Assembly (NCBI GenBank): GCA_964561605.1
Contig: CAZLQD010000010.1
Location: forward strand, 124,001-188,000
Direction: 5' to 3'
Length of the DNA stretch: 64,000 nucleotides
Origin: JALUZX01 sp964561605
Lineage (GTDB): Bacteria; Planctomycetota; UBA1135; JALUZX01
In this document: positions 43,362-52,479 of the stretch, piece by piece
How positions within the stretch are numbered: position 1 is the stretch's first letter
Layout of the letters: each line of letters starts with the position of its first letter
Notes under the pieces: model-generated
Told to the model about the DNA's origin: nothing
Databases searched by the model: none
The model's input: only the letters and a program-made list of their open reading frames with translations
Program-made: the position numbers and the translations under genes

Positions 43362-43964
43362 GTGTTTTCCAGGCGCTACACCTATCCCCTCCTCGTCCTG
43401 GCGGCGGCGGCCCTCCTCTGGTGGGGCCGGAAGGAGGGCTACCTCGAGGAACCCCCGGAGCCGAAGAGCTCCACACCATCCCCCTCTCCCTGGTCCCCCG
43501 AACCGCCACCTCCCGGGAGAGGAGGCCCACCCGTCATGAGTCCTCCCCCCGTGGTTCCCAGGGAACCCTCCCCGCGCAAGGAAGTGAAGAAGGGGGAGGC
43601 CCCCCCCTTGCTCCTCCCCGGCACGGTGATCCTGGACCCCCGGGCCTGGCCCTGGGAGGGTCCCGGTGTCCCCGGCCTGGAAGCGGCGAAGCGCCTCGCC
43701 CGGATCCGCTGGACCCCCCCCAGGCCGCCCCTCGCCGGGGAAGAGAAGGTTCCCGACCCGGACGGCATCGGTCCCTGCCCGCCCCGGAAGCTCCCCCCCG
43801 GGAGGAGGGATACTCCCGTGGTGCGGCGCTACATCGACAGGCGCACCTTCGAACCCACCTGGGTCCACGCAGACGGGAGCCTGACGTCCTTGAATGTCGC
43901 CGTCGTGGAAATCCCGGGGAAGGGCAAGGAGCGGGTGGTCCAGATCCTGACCAAGTACCGCTAG
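43362..43964 (+). CDS. Proline-rich single-pass protein of unknown function
   Basis: 200 residues from GTG 43362, 5 bp after hslU. One N-terminal membrane helix (YTYPLLVLAAAALLWWG) is followed by a Pro/Ser-rich linker (about 30-75) and a basic, Pro-rich remainder ending in VVEIPGKGKERVVQILTKYR. I recognise no domain. It likely shares the hslU transcript. The long linker suggests an envelope-anchored, periplasm-facing protein. Confidence 0.65.
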   Translation: MFSRRYTYPLLVLAAAALLWWGRKEGYLEEPPEPKSSTPSPSPWSPEPPPPGRGGPPVMSPPPVVPREPSPRKEVKKGEAPPLLLPGTVILDPRAWPWEGPGVPGLEAAKRLARIRWTPPRPPLAGEEKVPDPDGIGPCPPRKLPPGRRDTPVVRRYIDRRTFEPTWVHADGSLTSLNVAVVEIPGKGKERVVQILTKYR

Positions 43965-44068
43965 AAGAGGCCGGAACCGGAAAGGTCCGCCAAGAGAGGG
44001 AAGGTTCCGCCCCATGAGAAAGGGAGGGATTCCGGTTTCCCGATCCTTCCGCGCGGAACCCTCCGGGC

Positions 44069-44866
44069 CTAGGGCGGGGACTTACCCTTACCCTTCCCCC
44101 CTTCCCTCCCTCTCGTTTTCCCCTTTCCCGAAACCCGGGAAGCAGGGCGTGAAGGCCGGGATTTCTTGCGGGCCGCCGGTTTCGTAGCGGGCCTGGAGGA
44201 GGCCCCGGCGCCCCGGGAGGAAGCTTTCCCCTTCCGGCCCTTCTTTTCCAGGGCCCTTGCCCGGGCCAGGGCGTCCTCGAAGATCTTCCGGGCCGCTTCG
44301 TAGGTTCTCACCTGGGCCTCGAGGCGGAGGGCGAGGCGGGCCGCCGCAGCCAGGAGGTCCTGCCGTTTCTTCCACAAGGCCTGGAATTCGGGCGTCCCCT
44401 CCTTCTCGAGGCGGGCCACCTCCTTGCGCAAGGCCGGAAGCCGGACTTGCATCCTTTTCTTCCGGGCCTCCAGGTCCTTCAGCTCCTTCTGGACCCCCGC
44501 CAGGGCCGCAGCGACCTTCTTCTTCTCTCCTTCCAATTCGGCGAGGCGGGCCTTTTCGGCCTTCACCCTTTCGCCTGCGGCTTTCACATCCTCCCTGAGG
44601 TTCTGGACCGTCCGGAGGAGCGGCTCCAGCCGGGCCACCAAGGCCTCCTTCTCCCGGGAGAGTTTCTCGATCCGGACCTTCGCCCGGCCGATCTCCTCCC
44701 GCAGGAGAAGGATCTCCCTTTGGGCCCGGCGGGCCTCCAGGTCCAGGTTGGACTGGAACGCCTCCAGGCGGCTCACGTCGGTGACCCCGGCGTAGGATGC
44801 GTGGATCCTGCAACCCCAGGGCAGGAGGGAGATAAGAAGGAGAAAGAATGGGAAGCGGCCGGCCAT
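44069..44866 (-). CDS. Coiled-coil lipoprotein with basic tail
   Basis: 265 residues. A lipoprotein signal ends in the lipobox LLPWGC. Residues about 35-205 form a long heptad-rich coiled coil (NLDLEARRAQREILLLREEI, RVKAEKARLAELEGEKKKV). The last 60 residues are Lys/Arg/Ser/Pro/Ala-rich and probably disordered. The family is unknown; an envelope tether or spacer binding an anionic polymer is a guess from composition. It is convergent with the previous gene. Confidence 0.75.
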   Translation of the reverse strand: MAGRFPFFLLLISLLPWGCRIHASYAGVTDVSRLEAFQSNLDLEARRAQREILLLREEIGRAKVRIEKLSREKEALVARLEPLLRTVQNLREDVKAAGERVKAEKARLAELEGEKKKVAAALAGVQKELKDLEARKKRMQVRLPALRKEVARLEKEGTPEFQALWKKRQDLLAAAARLALRLEAQVRTYEAARKIFEDALARARALEKKGRKGKASSRGAGASSRPATKPAARKKSRPSRPASRVSGKGKTRGREGGKGKGKSPP

Positions 44867-44957
44867 GAGGCCATCTTAACCCCGGCGAAGGTGAATTTCT
44901 CTTCCCGGATGGGCCGTTTCAGCCCAGAACGTCCCCATCTTTCGAGGAAAACCGTCC

Positions 44958-46028
44958 ATGAGCCCCCAAAAGATCCGGAAGGCCCACAGGGAGAGGCAGA
45001 CGGCCTGGGCCGCCGCCCTGGTTCTTCTCGTCCTGGCCACGGCCCTCTCCTACTGGGAGACCCAAGGCGCGGGACCGGCTCCCCGCCTCCTCACCCTCAC
45101 CCGCAGGCCCGAAGGAGTCATGGGAACGACCTGCCTCCTGATCGCGCGGGTGCCCCTGGGAGAACAAGAAAAGGGCGTAAAGGCCCTGGACGCCGCCGAA
45201 GAGGCCCTCCGCCGTGTGGAGGCGGCCATGAGCGTCCACCTGGAGGATTCGGAGATCTCCAGGTTGAACCGGGCCCCTGGGGGAACGAAGGTTCCCCTCT
45301 CCCCTTGGACTTTGAGAGTCCTCAGGCTTGCCCGGTCCATCTGGAAGTGCACGGGCGGAGCCTTCGACGTGACCTGCCGCCCCCTCCTGCGCCTCTGGAA
45401 GAAGGCGGCCCGGGAGGGGAGGCTTCCTTCGGAAGAGGAGATCGCCCGGGCAAGGAAGGCCTCCCACTGGGACCTCCTGGAGATCCTCCCCGGGGGAGTC
45501 CGGAAGAAATCCCCTTCCCTGGAATTGGACCTGGGCGGAATCGCCAAGGGTTTCGCCATCGACCGGGCCCTGGAGGCCATGATGGCCGCCGGTGCACGGG
45601 CGGGCCTGGTGGACGTGGGAGGGGATCTCCGGGCCTTCGGGGATGGCACGGGTCCGGGTGGATCCTGGTTCGTGGAGGTCAGGGACCCTTTCCGGCCCGG
45701 CGTCCTGGGGAGAATCGCCCTGGAGAAGGCGGGCGCCGTCTGCACGAGTGGAGGCTATTTCCGGTATGTCGAAATCAAGGGCAGGCGGTTCAGCCACATC
45801 GTGGATCCCCGGACCGGCCGGCCCGCCGAGGCGGCCGCCTCGGCAACGGTGCTCGGGCCGGAGGCTGCCGCCACCGACGCCTGGGCAACGGCCCTGGCCG
45901 TCCTCGGCAGGGACGGCCTGGAACTCCTGGGAAACCACAAGGAGATGAGCGCCGTCCTCGTGACGGGAGACCGGAAATCCCCGGAGACCATTCTCACCCC
46001 CGGCATGGAATCCTTCTTCAGGAAATGA
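44958..46028 (+). CDS. apbE: FAD:protein FMN transferase ApbE
   Basis: 356 residues, with GAGGAAAA upstream of ATG 44958. An N-terminal membrane anchor (AAALVLLVLATALSYW) is followed by the ApbE domain: MGTTCLL, the FAD-binding LDLGGIAKGFAIDRAL, VDVGGDLRAFG, CTSGGYFR, HIVDPRTGRPA, and the Mg-site block ATDAWATALAVLG. It attaches FMN covalently to Thr residues of RnfG and RnfD. It lies convergent to, and 153 bp from, the rnf operon, an apt location for its client proteins. Confidence 0.95.
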   Translation: MSPQKIRKAHRERQTAWAAALVLLVLATALSYWETQGAGPAPRLLTLTRRPEGVMGTTCLLIARVPLGEQEKGVKALDAAEEALRRVEAAMSVHLEDSEISRLNRAPGGTKVPLSPWTLRVLRLARSIWKCTGGAFDVTCRPLLRLWKKAAREGRLPSEEEIARARKASHWDLLEILPGGVRKKSPSLELDLGGIAKGFAIDRALEAMMAAGARAGLVDVGGDLRAFGDGTGPGGSWFVEVRDPFRPGVLGRIALEKAGAVCTSGGYFRYVEIKGRRFSHIVDPRTGRPAEAAASATVLGPEAAATDAWATALAVLGRDGLELLGNHKEMSAVLVTGDRKSPETILTPGMESFFRK

Positions 46029-46181
46029 TCCCCTTCCCGCCCGAAAAGGCCCCTCTCCTCGAAGAGCTTCCCCGGAAGGTGGGCCTCCCCTGAAGGCTCT
46101 GGAGATCTCCCGCGGGTTTCTCAGGCTGTCCGGTCCCCTCCCCCCCCTTCACGACCCGGTCCGCCCGGCCCGATCCGGGAC

Positions 46182-47081
46182 TCAGCCCCTCCAGTCGGCC
46201 TTGTCCACGGTGGTCTGGAAATCGGCCTCCACCCGGCCCGGGGCGGTCCCCTCCACTCCCTCCCCGCCGGGAAGGCCAAGGAAGACGATGCCCTCCTGGG
46301 GGCACTTCGCCAGGACGCCTTCGAAGTCCAGGGAAGGATCGAACTTTTCGGGATCCACCCTGGCCAGGTTGCCCTCCACGCGGAAGTAATCCTTCATGGC
46401 CCGCTCGCAGGCCTTGCAACCGATGCAACCCACCTTGCAGACCTTTTTCACCTCCGGGCCGAAGTCCTCGTTGGAGCACTTCACGACCACCACCTTGGAG
46501 TGCCTGAAGGGCACCATGGAGATGATGTTCCTGGGGCAGGCCTTGGCGCAGGCGCCGCACCCCACGCACTTTCCGTAGTCCACTTCGGCCAATCCGTCCA
46601 CCACGTGGACGGCGTCGAAGGCGCAGGCCCGGACGCAATCCCCGAAACCCAGGCACCCGTAGGCGCAGCCCTGGACTCCAGCGACCATGTTGGCGGCGGC
46701 GCAGGAGGGCTCGCCCAGGTATTCCTTCCGCCCCAGCCGGTCCCCGTACTTGGCGTTGCAGTGCACCACCGGGCGTTCCGGAACCTTCTCCTCCACCTTC
46801 ACGCCCATGATCTCCGCCAGGGCCGCCGCAGCGGCAGGTCCCCCAACGGGGCAGAGGTCCACCGGCGCCCCGTGGAGGACCACCGCCTCCGCGTATTCCC
46901 CGCATCCCACGTAACCACATCCGCCGCAATTCGCACCGGGCAGGGCGGCCGAGGCCGCTTCCACCCGGGGGTCGGTCTCCACGTGGAAGGCCCGGTCGGC
47001 CCATCCCAGGACCAGGGACATGACCACCGCCAGGGCCAGCATGGTTCCAGCCGCCGTGAGAATCGTCACAGGCGTAAGCAT
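46182..47081 (-). CDS. rnfB: Rnf complex subunit B (iron-sulfur protein)
   Basis: 299 residues with GGGAGG before ATG 47081. One N-terminal membrane helix is followed by a 4Fe-4S binding region (GANCGGCGYVGCGEYAEA ... DLCPVGG), then ferredoxin motifs CAYGCLGFGDCVRACAF and CVGCGACAKACP, and CKVGCIGCKAC. It receives electrons from reduced ferredoxin and passes them to the membrane subunits. It is the last gene of the rnf operon. Confidence 0.97.
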   Translation of the reverse strand: MLTPVTILTAAGTMLALAVVMSLVLGWADRAFHVETDPRVEAASAALPGANCGGCGYVGCGEYAEAVVLHGAPVDLCPVGGPAAAAALAEIMGVKVEEKVPERPVVHCNAKYGDRLGRKEYLGEPSCAAANMVAGVQGCAYGCLGFGDCVRACAFDAVHVVDGLAEVDYGKCVGCGACAKACPRNIISMVPFRHSKVVVVKCSNEDFGPEVKKVCKVGCIGCKACERAMKDYFRVEGNLARVDPEKFDPSLDFEGVLAKCPQEGIVFLGLPGGEGVEGTAPGRVEADFQTTVDKADWRG

Positions 47082-47094
47082 GATCCCTTCCTCC

Positions 47095-47787
47095 CTATCG
47101 CAAGAAGGCCGCCAGGCCCCGGTCCACGCCGGTGAAACCCATGAAGGCCATGGCCATGATCCCCGCCGTGAGGAGGGTGATCCCAGGGCCCTTCAAAGGC
47201 TCCGGAATATCGCAAAGGTCCAGTTCCTCCCGGATGCCCGCCATGGTGGTGATGGCCAGGGCGAAGCCCAGGCCGCCGAAGACGGCCAGGGTCAGGGCCT
47301 GGTCCAGGCCCCACATCTCCGCCGGATTTCTGACGCCCGAGACGTGCTTCATGATCTCGAGGCAGGCGAAGAGGATGGCACAATTCGTGGTGATCAGGGG
47401 CAGGTAGACACCGAAGGCCTTGAAGAGGGCCGGAAAGAACTTCTTCAAGTACATTTCCACGAATTGGACCGAAGAAGCGATGACGAAGATGTAGATGATG
47501 TAGTTCAGGATGGAGAGGTCCAGGACGGCATCGGACCCGGGTGAGAACAAGTGCCATACCCAGGCCGTCACCGGAGCCCCGGGACGGGTGACGAACCAGG
47601 TGAAGACCCAGGCCAGGAAGGAGGCGATGGTGACCACGAAGGTCACGGCCAGGCCCATTCCGAATGCCTGGTCCACCCTCCGGGAGACCCCGATGAAGGG
47701 GCAGATCCCCACGAAGTAGTGGAGGACGAAATTGTTGATGAAGGCCGCCCCTACGGCGATGAGGAGAATGTCCACGAGATGATCCAT
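47095..47787 (-). CDS. rnfA: Rnf complex subunit A (membrane)
   Basis: 230 residues with six predicted membrane helices. The signatures NNFVLHYFVGICPFIGVSRR and LPLITTNCAILFACLE match the RnfA/NqrE family, including the Cys pair that holds an iron-sulfur cluster with RnfE. AGGAGC precedes the ATG. Confidence 0.97.
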   Translation of the reverse strand: MDHLVDILLIAVGAAFINNFVLHYFVGICPFIGVSRRVDQAFGMGLAVTFVVTIASFLAWVFTWFVTRPGAPVTAWVWHLFSPGSDAVLDLSILNYIIYIFVIASSVQFVEMYLKKFFPALFKAFGVYLPLITTNCAILFACLEIMKHVSGVRNPAEMWGLDQALTLAVFGGLGFALAITTMAGIREELDLCDIPEPLKGPGITLLTAGIMAMAFMGFTGVDRGLAAFLR

Positions 47788-47790
47788 GAC

Positions 47791-48414
47791 TCAGCTCCTT
47801 CCGGCCTTCTTCCTCGCCGCGCCGAACCACTCCGCAAGCCCCAGGAGGAGCCCCAGGGTGAGGAAGGCCCCGGGAGGAAGGACCATGATCCCCCAGTTGT
47901 CCCAGCCCTCGGGCAGGATCCGCATTCCCATCCAGCATCCAGTCCCGAGGATCTCCCTGACCGTGGCGATGCTGGAGAGCCCGAGGGCGAAACCGATGGC
48001 GCAGCCCAATGCGTCGGCAAGGGCCGTCCCCACGGCCTGCTTGGAGGCGCATACCTCGCAGCGTGCGATGATGATGCAGTTCACGATGATGAGGGGGACG
48101 TAGGGGCCGAGGACCTTGCTCATGGCGGGCATGAAGGCCTGGAGGAACCGGTCGGCGATGGTGACGAAGGTGGCGATGGTCAAGGTGAAGACCAGGATCC
48201 GCAAGTGGGGTTTCAAGGCGTTGCGGATGAGGCTCGTGATGACGTTTGCGCAGATCAGCACGAAGGCCGTGGCCCCGGCCATGGTGAGGGCGGGCTTCAT
48301 GCCGTTGGTGACCGCCAGGGTGGGGCACATCCCCAGGAGTTGGCGGTAGACAGGGTTCTCCGGGATGATCCCGTTGATGAACCTCTCCAGGGCGGTGGGT
48401 CCCGATCCTGCCAT
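47791..48414 (-). CDS. rnfE: Rnf complex subunit E (membrane)
   Basis: 207 residues from ATG 48414 (MAGSGPTALERFINGIIPENP), which has AAGGAG 8 nt upstream; a GTG at 48423 overlapping the rnfG stop would add three residues. QLLGMCPTLAVTNGMKPAL and PLIIVNCIIIARCEVCASKQ are the RnfE/NqrD signatures. Confidence 0.95.
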   Translation of the reverse strand: MAGSGPTALERFINGIIPENPVYRQLLGMCPTLAVTNGMKPALTMAGATAFVLICANVITSLIRNALKPHLRILVFTLTIATFVTIADRFLQAFMPAMSKVLGPYVPLIIVNCIIIARCEVCASKQAVGTALADALGCAIGFALGLSSIATVREILGTGCWMGMRILPEGWDNWGIMVLPPGAFLTLGLLLGLAEWFGAARKKAGRS

Positions 48415-48419
48415 GGCCT

Positions 48420-49028
48420 TCACTCCTTCTCCTCTCCGGCGGCCCTCTTCTCCAGGGCGGCCCGGAATTCCCGTACGGCGTCGTTCACGATCCGGCACAC
48501 GCTCGTGGACGAGATGGTCGCCCCCGTGATGGCCTTGATCTCGCCAGAGCCAGGCCTGGGCTTTCTCTTGACCACCCTCAAAGGCTCGGCGGCGGGCTGG
48601 CCCCGGAAATACTTCCGGAACCGCCCCTCGTCCTTGATGTAGTCTCCCAGCCCGGGGGTCTCCTTCTGGTCCAGGACATAGAGCCCCGTGATCTTCCCTG
48701 CCCTCCGGTCCAGCCCCACGAGCAGTTCGATCTTGTCGGCGAACCCCTGGCCCGAGGCGGGAAGGACCCAGCCAAGGTGCTTTCCCTCCTCCGAAAGCAC
48801 CCGGATCGCCCGGATCCCCCCGAGGACGACTTCGCGGCTCTTCCGCGCCGATCCCCCGGGAACCAGCCTCGGCACCTGTCCGAAGGTTTCGTTCCGCTTG
48901 TTCTCCCGGATCTTCGGCCCGAGCACGATCTCCACCGCCGCCAGGGAGCTTCCGAAGAGCCCCGCCAGAAGGAGGATGAGCCAGGCCTGGGCCAAGAGCC
49001 CCTGGGTCTTTCCCGTTTCTTCCGTCAT
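48420..49028 (-). CDS. rnfG: Rnf complex subunit G (covalent FMN)
   Basis: 202 residues. One N-terminal membrane helix is followed by an FMN_bind domain with ETPGLGDYIKDE and the flavinylation motif ITGATISSTSV, whose Thr receives FMN from ApbE. It faces the periplasm. Confidence 0.95.
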   Translation of the reverse strand: MTEETGKTQGLLAQAWLILLLAGLFGSSLAAVEIVLGPKIRENKRNETFGQVPRLVPGGSARKSREVVLGGIRAIRVLSEEGKHLGWVLPASGQGFADKIELLVGLDRRAGKITGLYVLDQKETPGLGDYIKDEGRFRKYFRGQPAAEPLRVVKRKPRPGSGEIKAITGATISSTSVCRIVNDAVREFRAALEKRAAGEEKE

Positions 49029-49050
49029 GTCTCCATTCCTCCCGTGAGGG

Positions 49051-50091
49051 TCACTTCCGTTCCGGCACGGGACCGCCCAGGGGAAGAGGAACGGTCCACC
49101 GGTTGAGAAGGGGCGTGAAGGCGTTCATGAGGAGCACGGCGAACATGACGCCCTCGGGATACCCGCTGAAGAGCCGGATCAGGACCACGAAGAAGCCGAT
49201 CCCCCCGCCGAAGAGGACCTTGCCCCGGAAGGTGACCGGGCTCGTCACCGGGTCGGTGGCGATGAAGAAGGCACCGAAGAGAAGGGCCCCGCCGAAGAGA
49301 TGGTGGAGGAGGGTGATCTCCGGGTGCACCCCGGCCAGCAGTCCCAGTCCCCCGAAGAGGAGGGCCGAGAAGATCATGGAGGCGGGGATCTCCCAGGAAG
49401 CGGTCTTCCTCCAGCAGAGGTAGATCCCTCCCAGGAGACAGGCCAGGGCGCTGGTCTCCCCCAGGGAACCGTTTACGTTTCCCAGGAAGAGAGGCCAAAG
49501 AGCCGGGGAGAGGGCCTGCATCTTCGCCGCCGAGAGGGGAGTGGCCTGGGTGAGGATCTCCGGGCCTGCGCCGGCCACGTAGGCCCCTGCGCCCATGGCC
49601 AGGGAGAAACTGATCATCACGAAGGCCCGCCCCACCATTGCCGGGTTGAAGATGTTCATCCCCAAACCGCCGAAGATCACCTTCCCGAAACCGATTGCGG
49701 CGAAAGAGGCGATCACCGCCACGTGGCAGGGCGCGCTCCAGGGGAGGGACATGGCCAGGATCACCCCCGTCACGACGGCGGAGAGATCCCCCAGGGACAT
49801 GGCCTTCTTCCGGAAAACCGTGTGGAACAGGTATTCCGCCGCCAGGCAGGAGAGAACGCAGGTTCCCACCTGCTTGACGGCGTACCAGCCGAAGACCAGA
49901 ACCGACGCGGCGAAGGCCGGGGCCAGGGCGACCAGCACGTCGGCCATCATCCTTCTCGTGGTGACGCCCTCCAGGGAGAGGTGGGGAGAGGGGGCCGCCA
50001 AGAGTGCCCCCCCTCCCCCGGAGGAAACGATCTTCTCCGAATGCCTCGTTGTCCCTGCTCCGGACCTTCTTTCCACCCGATTCTCTTCCAC
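49051..50091 (-). CDS. rnfD: Rnf complex subunit D (membrane, flavin)
   Basis: 346 residues from GTG 50091, with GGGAGGGA upstream. Multiple helices carry the blocks GLGMNIFNPAMVGRAFVMIS and FFIATDPVTSPVTFRGK. The flavinylation site reads TQATPLS, close to the family GATPL motif but with Gln in place of Gly. An N-terminal extension of about 35 polar residues precedes SPHLSLEGVTTRRMMADVL. Confidence 0.95.
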   Translation of the reverse strand: MEENRVERRSGAGTTRHSEKIVSSGGGGALLAAPSPHLSLEGVTTRRMMADVLVALAPAFAASVLVFGWYAVKQVGTCVLSCLAAEYLFHTVFRKKAMSLGDLSAVVTGVILAMSLPWSAPCHVAVIASFAAIGFGKVIFGGLGMNIFNPAMVGRAFVMISFSLAMGAGAYVAGAGPEILTQATPLSAAKMQALSPALWPLFLGNVNGSLGETSALACLLGGIYLCWRKTASWEIPASMIFSALLFGGLGLLAGVHPEITLLHHLFGGALLFGAFFIATDPVTSPVTFRGKVLFGGGIGFFVVLIRLFSGYPEGVMFAVLLMNAFTPLLNRWTVPLPLGGPVPERK

Positions 50092-50107
50092 CGGCGTCCC
50101 TCCCTGC

Positions 50108-51463
50108 CTACCGGGGCAGCATGGCCTTTCCCATCCGGATGAGTTGCGTCAGGGGTATTGCGGCGGGGCAGACGTAGGCGCAGGACCCGCACTCGATGCA
50201 GGCCTGGATGTGGTAGCGCCTGGCTACGTCCCAGTTCCTGCGGCGGGCCGCCAGGGCGATCCTCGTGGGAACGAGGCGCAGGGGGCAGACCTCCACGCAC
50301 CGGCCGCACCGGACGCACTCCGTCCGCCGCCCGCGGCCCGTCTCTTCCGATGTGAGCACCGTGATCCCGCTGGTCCCCTTCGTGACGGGCGTATCCAGGT
50401 CTCCGACGGTGAAGCCCATCATGGGCCCCCCGGAGACGATCCTCTCCGCCTCGGGCAGGAGCCCCCCGCAGGCCTCGATCAAGTCCCTGTAAGGTGCCCC
50501 GACGGGCACGAGGAGGTTCCCCGGCCTGGCGATTCCCCTTCCCGTAACGGTCACCACCCTGTGGGTGAGGGGCTTTCCCCGGAAGAAGGCCCGGGCCAGG
50601 GCGGCGGCGGTGCCCACGTTCAGGACCACCACCCCCACATCCAGGGGCAGCCCGCCTGTGGGAACGATCCTCCCCAGGGCGGCCTGGATGAGCTGCCGCT
50701 CCCCCCCCTGGGGGTAGCGGGTCTTCAAGAGGACGATCTCCGCCTTGGAAGAAGGAAGGTTGTCCGAGAGAGAATGGAAGGCCTCGGGCTTGTTGTCCTC
50801 CAGGCCCAACACCACCCTGTCGGCCCCAACGGCCCGGGCCGCCAGGAGGGCCCCCGCCCATATGGGCCTTGGGTATTCCACCATGAGCCTGTGGTCCGAG
50901 GTGAGGTAGGGCTCGCACTCGCAACCGTTCACCACGAGGGTGTCGATCCTCTTTCCCTCGGGAGGACTGAGCTTCACGTGGGTCGGGAAGGCGGCCCCGC
51001 CCATCCCCACGAGTCCCCCCTCCCGGGCGGCCCGGAGGATCTCCTCCTGGGCCGGGCCGTCCGGGCCCTCCACGTAGGGCCACTCCCCGCCGAAGCAGTC
51101 CTCCAGGAGTTCCCCGCCTCGAGGCCCGCCATCCTCCACCTTCACCGGCACGGCCGGAACCCGCCTCCCGTTGGGAAGAGTCACCCCTGTGAAGCGGGTC
51201 ACCTTGCCGCCCAGGGGGGCGTGGACCGGGGCGGAGACGAACCCTCCAGCCTCACCCAGAAGGGCTCCCGCCTCCACCTGGTCCCGGGCCTTCACCACGG
51301 CCTTGCAGGGGGCGCCCAGGTGCTGGAGCAGGGGGATCCTCAGGACCTCCGGGGCCTCCAGGGCCCGAATGGCCGCCTCCTTCGAGAGCTCCTTACGGTC
51401 GGGAGGATGGACCCCGCCGTGGAAGGTCCCCGCGGGCTTTCCCGCCTTCACGGGAGCGCTCAT
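50108..51463 (-). CDS. rnfC: Rnf complex subunit C (NADH-binding)
   Basis: 451 residues from ATG 51463, overlapping the upstream small gene as ATGA. FHGGVHPPDRKELS is the standard RnfC start; GLVGMGGAAFPTHVKL is the nucleotide-binding loop. Two 4Fe-4S motifs, CVRCGRCVEVCP and CIECGSCAYVCP, lie near the C-terminus. It is the peripheral subunit exchanging electrons with NAD. Confidence 0.96.
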   Translation of the reverse strand: MSAPVKAGKPAGTFHGGVHPPDRKELSKEAAIRALEAPEVLRIPLLQHLGAPCKAVVKARDQVEAGALLGEAGGFVSAPVHAPLGGKVTRFTGVTLPNGRRVPAVPVKVEDGGPRGGELLEDCFGGEWPYVEGPDGPAQEEILRAAREGGLVGMGGAAFPTHVKLSPPEGKRIDTLVVNGCECEPYLTSDHRLMVEYPRPIWAGALLAARAVGADRVVLGLEDNKPEAFHSLSDNLPSSKAEIVLLKTRYPQGGERQLIQAALGRIVPTGGLPLDVGVVVLNVGTAAALARAFFRGKPLTHRVVTVTGRGIARPGNLLVPVGAPYRDLIEACGGLLPEAERIVSGGPMMGFTVGDLDTPVTKGTSGITVLTSEETGRGRRTECVRCGRCVEVCPLRLVPTRIALAARRRNWDVARRYHIQACIECGSCAYVCPAAIPLTQLIRMGKAMLPR

Positions 51464-51747
51464 CTCCCCAGCCTCCTCCCCCGGACCAGGAGGACGGCCT
51501 TGGCCAGGAAGACGGCGCCGAAGAAACCCGCCAGGGCCCCCAGGAGCCCGCCCGCCCCCTCCTCCTTCCCACGGCCGGCCCAGGCGGCCCCGGCCAAGGC
51601 GCAAAGAAGGGGGAAGAGGAAGAGCCCAAGAGAGGCCAGGACCAGCCGGCCCCCTTCCAGCCCCCCCGCATCGGCCCGGACTGCCTTTGCGGTGGGACAG
51701 GCCCGGCAATCGCCTCCGCAACCTGGATTCCCTGAAATCCGCGTCAC
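51460..51747 (-). CDS. Truncated RseC-like small membrane protein leading the rnf operon
   Basis: 95 residues from ATG 51747, coupled to rnfC by ATGA. A Cys cluster near the N-terminus (CGGDCRACP) is followed by two helices (LVLASLGLFLFPLLCALAGAAW and GGLLGALAGFFGAVFLAKAVLL) and a basic end. The helix pair resembles RseC (SoxR-reducing family), which often accompanies rnf genes, but the usual N-terminal beta domain is missing. Position argues that it helps assemble or maturate Rnf. Confidence 0.75.
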   Translation of the reverse strand: MTRISGNPGCGGDCRACPTAKAVRADAGGLEGGRLVLASLGLFLFPLLCALAGAAWAGRGKEEGAGGLLGALAGFFGAVFLAKAVLLVRGRRLGR

Positions 51748-51922
51748 CCTACCCTCCCAATGCCTTGGATTTCCCGTCCGAACGGCCCGGGAGGGAGGCT
51801 TCTTTCCCTAACTGGAAAATTTTTTCCCTGACGACCGGATCATTCCCGGCCGCCCCATCGCCCGGGCGTTCCCTGACAGGCCCGCCCATCTTCCCGGAAA
51901 GGTCCCCCTCCAAACCCCGCCT

Positions 51923-51951
51923 TTGCCTTGCTCCCCTCCTTCACCTAGGAT
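51923..51951 (+). promoter_or_regulatory. Candidate promoter of ndk
   Basis: TTGCCT and TAGGAT are spaced by 17 bp, 38 bp upstream of the ndk ATG, inside the 242-bp divergent region between the rnf operon and ndk. Confidence 0.4.
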
Positions 51952-51989
51952 CGTCGCCTCGAAACCAGAACGAAGGACGAAACAAGCCC

Positions 51990-52463
51990 ATGGAACGGAC
52001 ACTCATTCTCTTCAAACCCGACGCCCTCCACAGGGGACTGGTAGGCAGGATCCTCTCCCGCTTCGAGGAGAAGGGCCTCAAGATCTGCGGCCTCAAGATG
52101 ATGCGGATCAGCAAGGACCTGGCCCACCGGCACTACGCCGCCCACAAGGACAAGCCCTTCTTCGAAGGGCTGGTGCGCTACATGACGGGCTCCCCCGTGG
52201 TGGCGGCCGTCCTGGAAGGAAACGGGGCGATCGGGGTGGTGCGCAAGATGATGGGCGCCACCTTCGGCTTCAACGCCGAACCGGGCACCATCCGGGGCGA
52301 CTTCAGTTGTTCCACTTCCTACAACCTGGTCCACGGCTCGGACTCCCCCGAGTCGGCCGAGCGGGAGATCGGCCTCTTCTTCGCCCCCGAGGAGCTCCAG
52401 GATTGGACTCCCGGTTACTTCTCCCTCGGTTATGACCCGGAGGAACTCCAGGGCGGCTCCTGA
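51990..52463 (+). CDS. ndk: Nucleoside-diphosphate kinase
   Basis: 157 residues from ATG 51990 (MERTLILFKPDALHRGLVG). The active-site His lies in NLVHGSDSPESAEREI, and the GTIRGDF block is conserved. It equalises NTP pools using ATP. It is slightly longer than typical 140-150-residue forms because of a C-terminal extension (PGYFSLGYDPEELQGGS). Confidence 0.96.
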   Translation: MERTLILFKPDALHRGLVGRILSRFEEKGLKICGLKMMRISKDLAHRHYAAHKDKPFFEGLVRYMTGSPVVAAVLEGNGAIGVVRKMMGATFGFNAEPGTIRGDFSCSTSYNLVHGSDSPESAEREIGLFFAPEELQDWTPGYFSLGYDPEELQGGS

Positions 52464-52479
52464 TCCTGATCCCTGCAAG

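Noticed and set aside
48415..48498. N-terminal extension of RnfE up to 48498
   Set aside because: It overlaps rnfG and lacks family similarity; the shorter start has a good ribosome binding site.
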